This document shows positions 26,705 to 42,122 of a stretch of DNA of 64,000 nt, in pieces. Position numbers and translations under genes: made by a program. The number at the start of each line of letters is the position of its first letter. The first letter of the stretch is position 1. The stretch is from Parietaria judaica (taxonomy: Eukaryota > Streptophyta > Magnoliopsida > Rosales > Urticaceae), in the NCBI GenBank assembly GCA_954871525.1, contig OX940865.1, forward strand, positions 18,180,606-18,244,605. The letters run 5' to 3'. The notes under the pieces were generated by a model. That model was not told the DNA's origin and did not search any database. It saw nothing but the letters and a program-made list of their open reading frames with translations.

Positions 26705-27454
26705 TGTTAACGTAGGATATTTTAACTTGTTTAGGTGTAATTTGATCTTTCACGTTGTAAGCTCTCAAAGACTCTTTACGTATATATGTATATATATATA
26801 TGATTCTTTAGAGAGATTCGTCACAAGGCGGTAGTTGACTACGTCTTCTGTTAGTTTATCGTCACAGAAAACATAAATGGACATCTACAAGCAGCAATCA
26901 CGTTCTAGAGAAAGAGAAGAAGTAGAGAAAATACAATAGAAAACTCTATGTATAGTACAATAGCCAGACAGAAAGCTCTCAGTATAATCTCTTGTAAAAA
27001 TGCGTGTGTGTGATTCTCGTCTAAGGTTGATATTTATAGCCTTCAATTCTTCTCTTTGAACATCCTGGAATTTTGGGGTCGTCTTCCCGAGCTGACTAAT
27101 TGTCTAGCTGACACGTGCTCCAAGATGGCCTGCTTTACGCCAAGCTGGATTCTTGACTGAATAGAGCCGTTGTGAATTTGACTTCATGCTCCTAGTTTGT
27201 CGCCCATTTTTGAATTACTGCGGCGATTTGTAATGGTTATGCCCTTGAGTTCCCTTGATGCTGACAGATAGCTTTTGGGCTTTTTATCTGGGTAGCTTTT
27301 ATTCGTGGGCTTTACGGTTATTAATAGCCTAAGTGGGCTTTTGGGCTTCGTAAATGGGTACCTATTTGAATATCTAATATTCTTTTCGGCCTTTGATTTA
27401 TTGTGTCACAAATTTAATTCATTCTAGTAAAAACGACGAATTTGTACATCAACA
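26705..27454 (-). mobile_element. Solo LTR of a Tat-type gypsy retrotransposon
   Basis: Read on the minus strand it starts TGTTGATGTACAAATT, as does the LTR at 57376, and ends ACGTTAACA, close to the CACGTCAACA end of that LTR. Inside, in the same order, are GAAGAATTGAAGGCTATAAA (TATA box), a long pyrimidine stretch, AACTAACAGAAGACGTAGTC and AACTACCGCCTTGTGACGAA. It is about 750 bp and has no internal retroelement sequence on either side. I could not find a matching 5-bp target duplication (flanks GTAAT and ATGCT), so one end may be slightly misplaced or mutated. Confidence 0.82.
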
Positions 27455-27884
27455 ATGCTCTATACTAGCAGAAATTTTCATAATTTCTAAAAATGATTTT
27501 CCATTTATTATAAACTATTCGAACAATAGCGGAGAAAGTACTGAATATTAAATTATAGTAAATGACTTTTCTTACCATTTTTTATATAAAGTGTAACTTA
27601 CAAATTATAAACAATGGGTACTTTTGTCAATTTTAACGTTTTGTGTTAAAAAATGGGATTTAATGAAGAAGGAAAGAAAAGGGAAAATTACGGTAAAAAT
27701 ACCCAACCTTTGGTCAAACTGCCTCCTAGGTACCCAACCTTTAAAACTGGCGGCAAAAATACCCAACCTGCGTTGACCGTGACTTTGGCATGAAAACGTT
27801 AATTTTTCCGTTAACATCCCTCATGTGGCCGTTAGCGGCAAAAATACCCAACCTTTTTTTTAAAAAAATAATTATTTTTTTTAA

Positions 27885-29040
27885 GGGTTAATTGCGGCAA
27901 AAATACCCAACCTTTGTAAATATTCTCCGATAGGTACCCAACCTCAATAAACGTAGGCAAAAGTACCCAACGTCACACTTTTGTCGCCGACCAACTAACG
28001 CCGTTAGACACTGCCTACGTGGCCGTTAGGGTGTCTCGTGTGGAATGGCCCATGGCCAAAAGTTGGGTACTTTTGCCGCCATGTGGCCAAAGGTTAGATA
28101 CTTTTGCCGCCACATGGCATTTAAAAAATAATTTTTTTAATTTTTTCTTTCTCATTAGCCAGTATGTTTTTATTCTTTTACGTATATCAAACATGATCAA
28201 ATAATTTCATAAAATATGTACTTATAAAAAATTATGTTATTTTTTAAATAATCAAATAATTCCTTAAATTTATTAGTTTTAATTTATTTAAAAAAAATAT
28301 TTCCCGTGACTCATATTTTTATTTTTTTACATATGTTAAATCTAAAAAAAATAATTTTATAAAATATTTTTATAAAAAATATTTTTTCTTATAGGGATAA
28401 TTTATAATTTTTTAATAGATTATATTAAAATTTTGAAACTAAAACATTATTGTATATAATAACACGAGCATTTTAATATTAATATTAAGGCATGATATGA
28501 TTTTTGCAGACATATAACATATTTGAAACTAAGGCATGATTAAAACAAATAATTGTATCAAATACAGTTCAAGCTTAATTTAAACTGAAAGTTTGGTGAT
28601 TGGTAAAAATTATGTTTAACCTTATTATTTTTTGTTTTAAAGTGAAAAAAGAAAAGTAACATTTTTTTGGTTTTTCTTTAACATTTTTTTTATAAGTACA
28701 TTGTTTATAAAATTATTTGATCATGTTTGATATACGTAAAAGAATAAAAACATACTGGCTAATGAGAAAGAAAAAATTAAAAAAATTATGTAATTATTTT
28801 TTAAATGCCATGTGGCGGCAAAAGTACCTAACCTTTGGCCACGTGGCGGCAAAAGTACCCAACTTTTGGCCATGGGCCATTCCACACGAGACACCCTAAC
28901 GGCCACGTAGGCAGTGTCTAACGGCGTTAGTTGGTCGGCGACAAAAGTGTGACGTTGGGTACTTTTGCCTACGTTTATTGAGGTTGGGTACCTATCGGAG
29001 AATATTTACAAAGGTTGGGTATTTTTGCCGCAATTAACCC
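27885..29040. mobile_element. Mutator-type foldback MITE, copy D, nested in copy C
   Basis: 1156-bp palindrome. Both ends read GGGTTAATTGCGGCAAAAAT with continued identity (CCCAACC), and the arms match for about 250 bp, including GTCGCCGACCAACTAACGCC and CCATGGCC. An exact 9-bp target duplication TTTTTTTAA lies at 27876-27884 and 29041-29049, although the site is low-complexity. The motif GGCAAAA(G/A)TACCCAAC is repeated several times within each arm at spacings of about 40-70 bp. No coding capacity. Confidence 0.88.
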
Positions 29041-29059
29041 TTTTTTTAATTTATTTACT

Positions 29060-29530
29060 TTTTCTTTACTTGTGTGATAATTAATTGAATTCCAAATACA
29101 TGGAATAACACACAAAAGTTAGTCAAAACGTCTATTGATTTCTTAATGTGCTTGTATAAGCTACATTTGGTGATAAAAATCTTATTATTATGAGAAATTT
29201 TAAACATAATGTTACGGGTATTTTAAGTAATTGAACAGGGTTTTGAAAATAGGTATCTGGATTTCCGGGTATCCGGATTTTCGAATCCGGTTACGGGTAG
29301 TAATTTTTTGATACCCATAAATCCAGATATCTATTCTCAAAACCCTGTTCAGTTACTTAAAACACCCGTAACATTATGTTTAAAATTTCTCATAATAATA
29401 CGATTTTTATCACGAAATGTAGCTTATAGAAGCACATTATGAAATCAATAGATGTTTTGACTAACTTTTGTGTTATTCCATGTATATGGAATTCAAGTAA
29501 TTGTCACTAATCAATAAAAGAAAAAGAAAA
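29060..29530. repeat. Large imperfect palindrome in the core of MITE copy C
   Basis: Two inverted arms of about 230 bp meet near 29295. The left arm runs through CCAAATACATGGAATAACAC and TTTAAACATAATGTTACGGG. The right arm repeats these in reverse (GTGTTATTCCATGTATATGG, CCCGTAACATTATGTTTAAA). The centre carries CCGGGTATCCGGATTTTCG. In the sister copy at 52599 only the left arm is present, so the two copies differ in core structure. Confidence 0.85.
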
Positions 29531-31921
29531 ACATAAATTAAAAAATTTTAAATTTTTTTTTTACAAAAAGTTGGGTATTTTTGCCGCTAACGGCCACATG
29601 ACGAATTTTAACAGAAAATTAACGTTTTCATGCCAAATTCACGGTCAACGCAGGTTGGGTATTTTTGCCGCTAGCTTTAAAAGTTGGTACCCGGGAGACA
29701 GTTTGACCAAAAGTTGGATATTTTTGCCGCAATTTTCCCAAAAAAAAATAACGCGATGGAAAAAATATATTTTTGCCTCTATTATGTAAGTACTTTCCCA
29801 TTATCATCCCTAATTATTTTCCTAATGTTTATCATCAATTACGGGAAATTTGCGGCAAAAAATCTCAAACTAATCTTTTATTTTTACTTTTATATATAGA
29901 TAAGTACTTGAACTCTTTTTTTGGCTGCTAAAATTATCAAAATCGTCAGTTTAAATAGGTCAGTTGACATTAGTGTTGTCTATTATGTGTCACATGGCAT
30001 CCAATTGTTTGCAACATTCCATGTCACCCAACCGCCACATGACATTTTTATTTTTATTTAAAAGAATACATTTTAATTTTTATTTAAATTTATTGTTAAA
30101 TTATTTAAAGAGTTTATCAAATAAATATTTAAATTTCATAGAGAAAAAATAAAGAGATTTTCTTATTCAATCTTGGCCAATTTATACAAATATGTATTGT
30201 ATCAAAAAAAATTAATTCTTAATTAAATAATGAATAATTTTCTAATTATAAAATATTTATAATAATTATACATTCATCTTCGTAACAATTATTTATAATT
30301 ATTTGTTATTATTAGAAGATTATTAATTTAATTAATAAAAAATAATAAAGTTTACTATTAATATTTAAAAATAATTTAAAATTTCCGCGTGGGCCGTGGC
30401 AGTTAAGTAACATGACAATCTCGTGACGCGGTTGACTAGATTTCACGTGACATGTAGCAGTTAATAAGTGACTTATTTGTAAAAGAAACAGACGAGTTTA
30501 AGGACTTTAAACGCTAAATTGAGTTGGGAAACTTGAGAAAATAGCTTAAAAAAACACCATAATTGAACTTTTAAACCCAGTCTGAAAAAATAAGTGTTTC
30601 TAAACTTTGCCCAGATTAAGACGATTTTACCCTCGTTTTTTTGACAATCACATTTCAGTAAACAAACATATTACTTTTGCCACAAATAAAAAAAAATCCA
30701 ATTTTTCCACGTTTTCTTATCTTCTTTCTTCTTTTCTTCTTCTCTCCTTCCTGACCTCACTCTTCTCTCCTCACCGTGAAATTTCAAACCGACCTCGCGA
30801 CCCCCTCCCGACCTCGTTCTTCTCCCGTCGCCAACCCCCTTCTCCCGTCGCCAACCCGCGCTCCGCCCAACTCTCCGGCCAAATCGTCGCCGATAGCCTC
30901 AGGTCTCCACGCGCAAGCTTCAAACTAGAAGTCTATGGCATTTCCTCTTTGGTTTTCAACTTTCATTAAAGGCTTGACAGAAAACAGTAGGTATTGCAGT
31001 TCTGATTTCTAGTTTTAATTTTAGGCTTTGAATAGGGCTTGCTTGTTTGATTTATAAGTTTTGATTTTAAGATTTGGAAGACAACTTAGAGATTTTTAGG
31101 GATTTTTTGGTTTTTCCTCATTGATTTTTCCAGTATAGAAGAAAAATTAGGGCTTGCTTGCATTTTATTTTTTCCAGATTTGATTAGGGTTTGGAAAAAA
31201 TAATTGGGCTTTAATTTTTGGGAAAAAATAGGGCTTATCTTTTTAGTTGTTGGGTGACAAGGAATTTTGTAGGTGACATAATCGCGGATAATATGACATG
31301 ATGACAGTTAAAGTTTCGTTTTAGTTCGGTGATTTTTTTGTTTTGATTTTACAGGAAAATTTAGAAGTGATTCTAATTTATCAATGTTAGAAGTGATTCG
31401 CCCAAATCACTAGGTTGCAGACTCCAAGTCAGATTCTATTCTTGGCTACATTTCGATCTCGCAGTGCTGGCGATCTTGGTTTTGCTCAGGTTCTCTTTAT
31501 TTCTCTCTTTGTAACTACGCACATCGTGACATTGGGTTCATTTTCTCAAGAGAAATAGAAAGAAAAACATTTTGGGTGTACTTAATGAGAGACATCTGTG
31601 TTGGTTTGTTTTGTGCAGAGAAGATTGCTCTGAATGGACTCGAAAAATCACAACGAAACAAGCAAAAAAATCTTCCGTGAAGACATACGCATGAATGTCG
31701 CATAATAAACTTTGCCATTTTCCAATTCTGTGTAAATTATGAACACAAAGAAGAGTGTAAAAAATATTGTTTTGAATATTTGGTTGGCTTATTGTTCTAT
31801 ACAGTGCAAATTGTTTACAAAATTGTGATTTGTCTTAGGGCATATTGGTTCATCCTTACGTTATGTGCTTATAATGTTACAAGAGTAAATTACATTATAT
31901 TTCGAGCATTTCGAATAGAAT

Positions 31922-31971
31922 ACTTTGTTCAAGGTAGTCTCGATCTTATGTGAGACTACCTTGAACAAAGT
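31922..31971. repeat. Perfect 20-bp inverted repeat with 10-base loop
   Basis: Left arm ACTTTGTTCAAGGTAGTCTC (31922-31941), loop GATCTTATGT, right arm the exact reverse complement (31952-31971). It lies inside the 5-kb MULE about 100 bp before the GACA-unit array. There is no U-tract or gene context to make it a terminator. Function unknown. Confidence 0.92.
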
Positions 31972-32059
31972 TTATACAAATATTGTTATGAATATATAAG
32001 CTCTAAGATAAATTAATTAGAGTTGTTTAAATTTTAAGATTAAATAAAATGAATGTCCC

Positions 32060-32800
32060 GGACAATTTTTTGGTGTGTTAACGACAATTTTTGCGTGTTC
32101 ACCAAGGACAATATTTGTGTTCACCAGGGACAATTTTTGTGTTCACCAGGGACAATATTTATGTAAACGAGAGACAATTTTAAATGTTTACTCGGGACAG
32201 CTTTTGTGTATATCAGGGACAATTATTGTTCACCAAGGATAGTTTTTATTTAAACCAGAGACAATTTTTGTTTAAACCATGGACAGTTTTGGATTACAGA
32301 TTGGGACAAATTCAGGAAGATTCATTCTTACTGAAAAAATTACCACCTTCATTCAGGCAGATTGGGTTCGTGGACAGTTTTTCCAGATTTGAGGGACAAT
32401 ATTCTGTAATTTCGGGACAGTATTTGGTGATTTAGGGACAGTTTTCTGGGCCGTTTGATATATTTTTTTCTTCAGATTTTTGTTTAACATTCTTCTCTTG
32501 GTTTACATGAAAATTGTCCCGGGTGAAAACAATAATTGTCCCTGATATACACAAAAGCTGTCCCGAGTAAACATTTAAAATTGTCTCTGTTTTACACAAA
32601 TATTGTCCCTGGTGAACACAAAAATTGTCCTTGATATACACAAAAACTGTCCCGAGTAACGGTCTAAAATTTTCCCTGGTTTACATGAAAATTGTCCCGG
32701 GTAAAAACAATAACTGTCCCTAATATACATAAAAGTTGTCCCGAGTAAACATTTAAAACTGTCTCTTGTTTACACAAATATTGTCCCTGGTGAATACTGT
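32060..32800. repeat. Palindromic minisatellite of about 22-bp GACA-headed units
   Basis: On the plus strand from about 32057 to 32300 roughly 11 units follow the form GACAATTTTTGTGTTCACCAGG. From about 32505 to 32800 about 14 units run in the opposite orientation. On the minus strand the right half shows a higher-order period of about five units (about 110 bp): GACAATATTTGTGTAAA..., GACAATTTTAAATGTTTACTCGG (21 of these bases vary little), GACAGCTTTTGTGTATATCAG, then units ending CACCCGG and AAACCAG. The left half shows the same unit order. The spacer (32300-32505) has a few extra GGGACA heads. The unit length is not a multiple of three, so repeated peptides in its open frames are incidental. 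Confidence 0.88.
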
Positions 32801-32801
32801 T

Positions 32802-32876
32802 TCGTTCAACCATTGCTTCACGTTGTTGAAGCTCTCTTGGTCGGTAACATCATTAAAGAGAAGGTAGCACTGTAGG
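32802..32876 (-). pseudogene. Captured exon fragment of a RABD-type (Rab1-like) GTPase
   Basis: On the minus strand the frame reads YLLFNDVTDQESFNNVKQWLNE. The stretch DVTDQESFNNVKQWLNE is the conserved segment after the G3 region of plant RABD/ARA5 proteins. A potential acceptor (CCTACAG) precedes it and homology stops right after WLNE, where the 22-bp unit array begins. The G1 and G4/G5 nucleotide-binding motifs are absent, so it cannot encode a GTPase. It is best explained as a gene fragment captured by the surrounding MULE. Confidence 0.85.
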
Positions 32877-33666
32877 ATTAGTTTTAATATTATTTTCTTG
32901 TCTCGATAAGTGATCCGAATTGTGATTAAATCGAACATGTTTAGGATTCTAATTATTGTAATATATACATAAATAAGTAGGAACACGTTTATATATTTAA
33001 TATGAGAATATTACGTAGGATAAATGTAATTACGCGCCACATCACTACATATACTTACATGCCATATATGATCTTTTATCGACCATCGTTCCCGACCGTG
33101 TTCTACTACCCGTATTCAGGCATATTTCGTTAATCAATCGAGTTAACAAAAAAAAAACTATTTTTTCATAGAAGATTTACAAAATAATAAGCGATCACAG
33201 CTACTAATTCTTTAAATCAGTATTTATGTATTTTTAGTTCTAGCCAGGTATCTCAATTTAAGAATTTTCATGTAAAAATCCAAATTTGCATGCTTCATAA
33301 CTACAAAACGAATGTGAAAGATTGACACGGTATATGTGAATTAGGCTTTTGACCTTTACTGTGTCCAATACCGGTTTTCCAAACCTCAAAATGGAAGAAC
33401 AAGTCCAATCTCTTCTCTTCGTACTACTTCCTTTAATGAATAATATTTTTTTCCCAGGATATAATAAAATGATATAAAAAAAATCATTTAAACTATAATC
33501 TGGACCAAAGATGTAAAATTGGCAATGTCTGACAAGGTTAGTTGTTTCAACAGGAAAAACTAGACTGAACTATCAAATAATTATAGACAAAATTTTAATA
33601 TCTCTGACTTTTCCAAGAAAAACAAAGCAAAGAGTTAAAGATACAAAGATAAATAGAACATATGAC

Positions 33667-33936
<270 letters not shown>

Positions 33937-35785
33937 TATATTAAATTTTCTTTTAAATACTGCTAGTACTAACTATATACTAAGATTAAAACATATTTCA
34001 AGTGCTAGGTTTAAGAGCCCGGCATACCCGCGGTACAAGCGATATATGACTCTCTTTTGGCATGAGTGGGCGGTTTGTAGTAAACCGCCAACCGGTAATT
34101 CAGTTTTGGCATAAGAACCGGTAGCTTGTAAGGATTATCTGCAGAGAGACGAGACAGACAACTTCACGCACAGCGCCAAGCTTTGCGTTGAAGGTATCAC
34201 GCCAATGTTGTACCTGTCGAGACACAAACTCAAACCATCAACAACAATAACAACGATCGCAAATGCTTACGAGGATTCGAGCAAAACATGAAGACAATAC
34301 ATCTTGTAATGTCAACTTGCTTAAAACATTCAAGTCAGAACAAACTCTTACCAAACAAAATCATGGGTAAATTATCTACATCAAGTACTTATTGTCTTCC
34401 AGAAAACTGATACTTGATTTTAATTCGATAGCCGAACTTTACAAGCTGTGCCCGTCTTGCACTAAGGCACATGAGAAGGAAACTTTGGGTGTTGAAATTC
34501 CAGCCATAATTAAGTTCAATTAAGGACCTCAAATTCAAAAACAGCTTGTAAGTCCTTTGTTTCTATCTAAGCTGGTTTCGGTTTCTCATTCGTGTCTCCA
34601 CAAACTGGTCTTTTAAAGTATATCTCATAAAAATTCGACCGGTTTAGCAGCACTTTCTCTCGAAAACTTTATTACGTAAATTTGATTATTACTTTTCCAT
34701 AAAAAAAAAAACGGCCGAATCATATTTAGATTAGTACTTCCGCTTCGAAAACTAATTACAAAATTCTGTTAAGGGCCCAAAATCATATTTCGACTACGCT
34801 CAGAAGAAATTCAGGACCAGCCCATTTCGCAAGCGATTCGACCTGAATCAAATGGGGAGAAGAACTCACAGATTCTACAAGAGCATCTTCGTCATATCAA
34901 TATGCTAAAACCATAACCAGCCCTAAACTTCCATGACCAAGCTAAAACCGTAAATCAGACATCAAACCAAGCTAAACAAACCGCAGAAATCAAACGAACC
35001 TCAAGAGAAATCAATCAAACTAGAAATAAACCAAGCAAAAACCCTAAATTCGAACGAACCTAAGGAGACCGGAGGACAACGGCTTGCTCTCCACCGGACC
35101 GCCGGAAACCGCCGCTGAACGGTTCGTCTAGGGCTTAGAGTTCGTATTGAAGCTCGTACCTGTTGTGCGGATGAAGATCGAAGCTTGGAGATCGTCTAGA
35201 GCTTAGAGTTCGGATTGAAAGAACGACGGGAAGGAGAGAGCTCGTACCTGTTGTGCGGGTTGGCGAACGGGAGAAGAACGACGTCGGGAACGTTGTGCGA
35301 GAGGTCGGTTTGAACGAGGGAGGCTTGGAGAGAAGATTGAGGTCGGGAGAAGAACGGGAGAAGAACGAAGGAGAGAAGAAGAAAAGAAGAAGATGGGAAT
35401 TTTTTTTATATGTGGCAAAAGTAATATGTTTGTTTACTGAAATGTGATTGCCAAAAAAATAAGGGTAAAATCGTCTTAATCTGGGAAAAGTTTAGAAACA
35501 CTGATTTTTCAGAATGGGTTTAAAAATTCAATTATAGTGTTTTTTTAGGCTATTTTCTCAAGTTTCCCATTGAGTTTAGTATTTTTCTGTTAGAAACAAA
35601 TAAGCTTTGAGAATTTTAGCCGAAAATTTTCTTTAATTATCATACAACTTTTCCACATCTCATAACAAGGTTTTCAAAAGTTGCTGGTGTAATATTGGCT
35701 TAATCTCTCTGTATATATATGCGCTATAACTTGAGCACAAAACAAAGTCACCCATTTTTAGAGATATATCACACATAATATAATA

Positions 35786-39702
<3,917 letters not shown>

Positions 39703-41448
39703 AAGAAACAACTTATTATCAATATGCATGTGTGTTAAGATAGTATGCTTATGATGATTATATAATAGAGATGTAGTTTAAGATCCTAAACACTTTTAGT
39801 AGAGTAGTATCCAACTTAATGAAACCTCGTCATAATTGGATGATGATCAATAATTATCAACTTTTCGGTTCAAAACAATTTATATATCAAAATATACAAT
39901 CAATTAATGATGATTTTCGATTGTCATGCGTGACTTTTCCAATCCAGGCTCGGATTTTTCTCCACTGATGTCATAGGATCTTGAGTCCGTGATCGGGATT
40001 GAGTTTTTCCTTGAAAAAATTGTTGAGAAACTAACATGAGACGGTATTCGAGGATTTTGTTTTGTTGTTACCTAAAAGTAGTATTACTACGTATAGTTTT
40101 TTTTAGGGATTTTTTTTTGAGGGAGCGTGTAGTTTATTATGCAAAATTTTTTTTTTTTTTCATATCCAGAGAAAAATAACGTTACAAAATTTCAAATGAC
40201 GAAAATCTATATTGATACATGTGAATATTTTGGGACAATTTTCAATAGAAAAATATCAATAGTCGCACAACGATTTTTGGCATAAAAATAACGAAACTCG
40301 TAAGCCGCTTCAATCTCTATCATAATCAACAATGAGATACAAATTAATTAACTTCAATATTAATAAACTAGATGCAAAAGTTAGTACGTATTACTATCAA
40401 GACTAAGCATCAATATCGGAACACTACAAGAATAAGAGAGGAGTTATACATGAATCATCTACAAATACTCCTATAAAATAATAGGCATGATTTAGACCAA
40501 GAGAGCTCAATACCATATTAAAAAAACTTAGTCGTAGCTCCACTCCATTTTTTTTTAACGATGTTGAGTTTAATCTATAGTGAAACACAGAAATTACGTA
40601 TACATATTTTTAGTCATTAATGTCAATTGCTTTTACATTATGAATATATCTTTTAACACGATCTATTGTAGTCTTAGCCAATAATATCGTGCAAGCTAAA
40701 AAATATAAATAAAAACCTCATTGTCTCACTTTGCTCTCCTACATTATGGATATTTCAATGAAGGGACATTATACATAATTAGTGGTAGTGGTGGGTGTAT
40801 TTTAAGCTTTTGAAGTTGTCCTCTCTTCGCATGAAACCCTCCATGACAAGATATTTTCTAGACATGTACATTCAATAAAAATAATGATCCAATAAGAAAC
40901 AAACATTTGACTGGTCAACTCAAGACATAACAAATGTGTAAATATTTTGTGGATAATGGATATAGAGACGTGAATGAATGTGATCTATATGACTATACTC
41001 CGAAATATTTGCAATCCATATTGATTTTAATTTTATTTAAACACTATTCAGAAATACATGTTTATCAAATACATGAGCAAAACTCGTGATTTCTGTCTAA
41101 TTATGATTGGGTTTTTTAGGAGATTTATTGGGCCCACGCAGGTAATCAAACGCGTGATGACTTGAATATTAGCACCAACAAAACACAATATTATATTCAC
41201 ACTTGACATTATCTTCATAATATTAAAATTATATTATCCTTATCTGTTTTCCCACATAAAACTCAGCTTATCACTATATAAGATACGCATTAGACATATA
41301 ATATAAAATAATGTTGAATTATCAAATCATCTAGTTTTCACCAAATCTCTTGCTTTAAAGAAACTACTATATTTATCTTAAAATTAAAAGTTATTACACA
41401 AGATTCGTAAATCCAAGAAAAACCACTTATTCACTTCTTTTATATACA
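39703..41448. other. Intergenic, 3' of the carboxylesterase
   Basis: AT-rich 3' flank and spacer with poly-T runs. CACTACAAGAATAA near 40422 resembles a CACTA-element terminus but no partner was found. No gene. Confidence 0.45.
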
Positions 41449-41456
41449 CTAACACT

Positions 41457-42114
41457 TAGGGGTGTGCATGGGTTGGATTGGGTCGACCCGAGGTAAAACA
41501 TGAACCCGACCCGATTTTATTGGGTTTTGGAAAAGCAACCCAATCCGACCCAAAATTTTTGAAGGCCCAATCCAACCCAACCCGACAAACTCTGGGTTGG
41601 GTTGGATTGGGTTGGGTCATTGGCCTGAACTAAAATTAAAAAAATACATAAAAATATTTTACCAAATAACACTGAAATTTAAACCGCCAATCAATAAACA
41701 TAAATTTCATATTACTATTTTTAAACACCCAATTCAAAAATTAAACGTTATTATAGTCTTAAACATTAAATAACACAAGTACGGAACATAGTCGTAAACT
41801 AAACTAGAAACGTGGTCGTAATCATAAACTAGAAACATAGTCATAGACATTAAATAATGACTAAACATAAAAATGAGACTAACTACAAAAATATATTTGA
41901 AAAAGTTAACTAATTATTTGAAGAAAAAAACTTGATTGGGTCAATTGGGCCGGCCCAACCCAATGCATCTAGCCCAACCCCAACCCGACTATTTATTCGG
42001 GTTGAACCCAACCCAACCCGATAACTATTGGGTTAATTGGGTTGGGTTAGATTGGGGTTGGGTTAGATTGGGTTGGGCTAAATTGTTGGGTTGGGTTTTT
42101 TTTGCACACCCCTA
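41457..42114. mobile_element. hAT-type MITE with GGGTTGGG-rich arms
   Basis: 658-bp element with ends TAGGGGTGTGCA and TGCACACCCCTA (12-bp perfect inverted ends) and the exact 8-bp target duplication CTAACACT at 41449-41456 and 42115-42122. Each arm carries many GGGTTGGG / CCCAACCC and GGGTTGGATTGGG units in both orientations; the centre (about 41640-41920) is AT-rich with short repeats of the AACTAGAAACATAGTC type. No coding capacity. Confidence 0.9.
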
Positions 42115-42122
42115 CTAACACT

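Larger units (their letters stand above)
27681..29739. mobile_element. Mutator-type foldback MITE, copy C (host of a nested copy)
   Basis: Ends are GGGAAAATTACGGTAAAAAT on the left and, reversed, GGGAAAATTGCGGCAAAAAT on the right. Left and right arms share the GCGTTGACCGTGACTTTGGC / CATGCCAAATTCACGGTCAA stretch and the CCACATG-CG stretch. Flanks GAAAGAAAA (27672-27680) and AAAAAAAAA (29740-29748) agree at 7 of 9 positions, a worn target duplication. The element is 2059 bp including a younger MITE at 27885-29040. The remaining core is a large palindrome (about 29060-29530). A sister copy lies at 52599-53639. Confidence 0.82.

Noticed and set aside
30607..30969. A 120-codon Ser/Pro/Arg-rich protein.
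   Set aside because: It lies in the pyrimidine-rich inverted terminus of the 5-kb MULE and the matching opposite terminus is equally open; no protein features.
32060..32800. A CRISPR-like array or a repeat protein gene in the 22-bp unit array.
   Set aside because: The units are contiguous without unique spacers, the host is a plant, and the unit length shifts the frame at each repeat.
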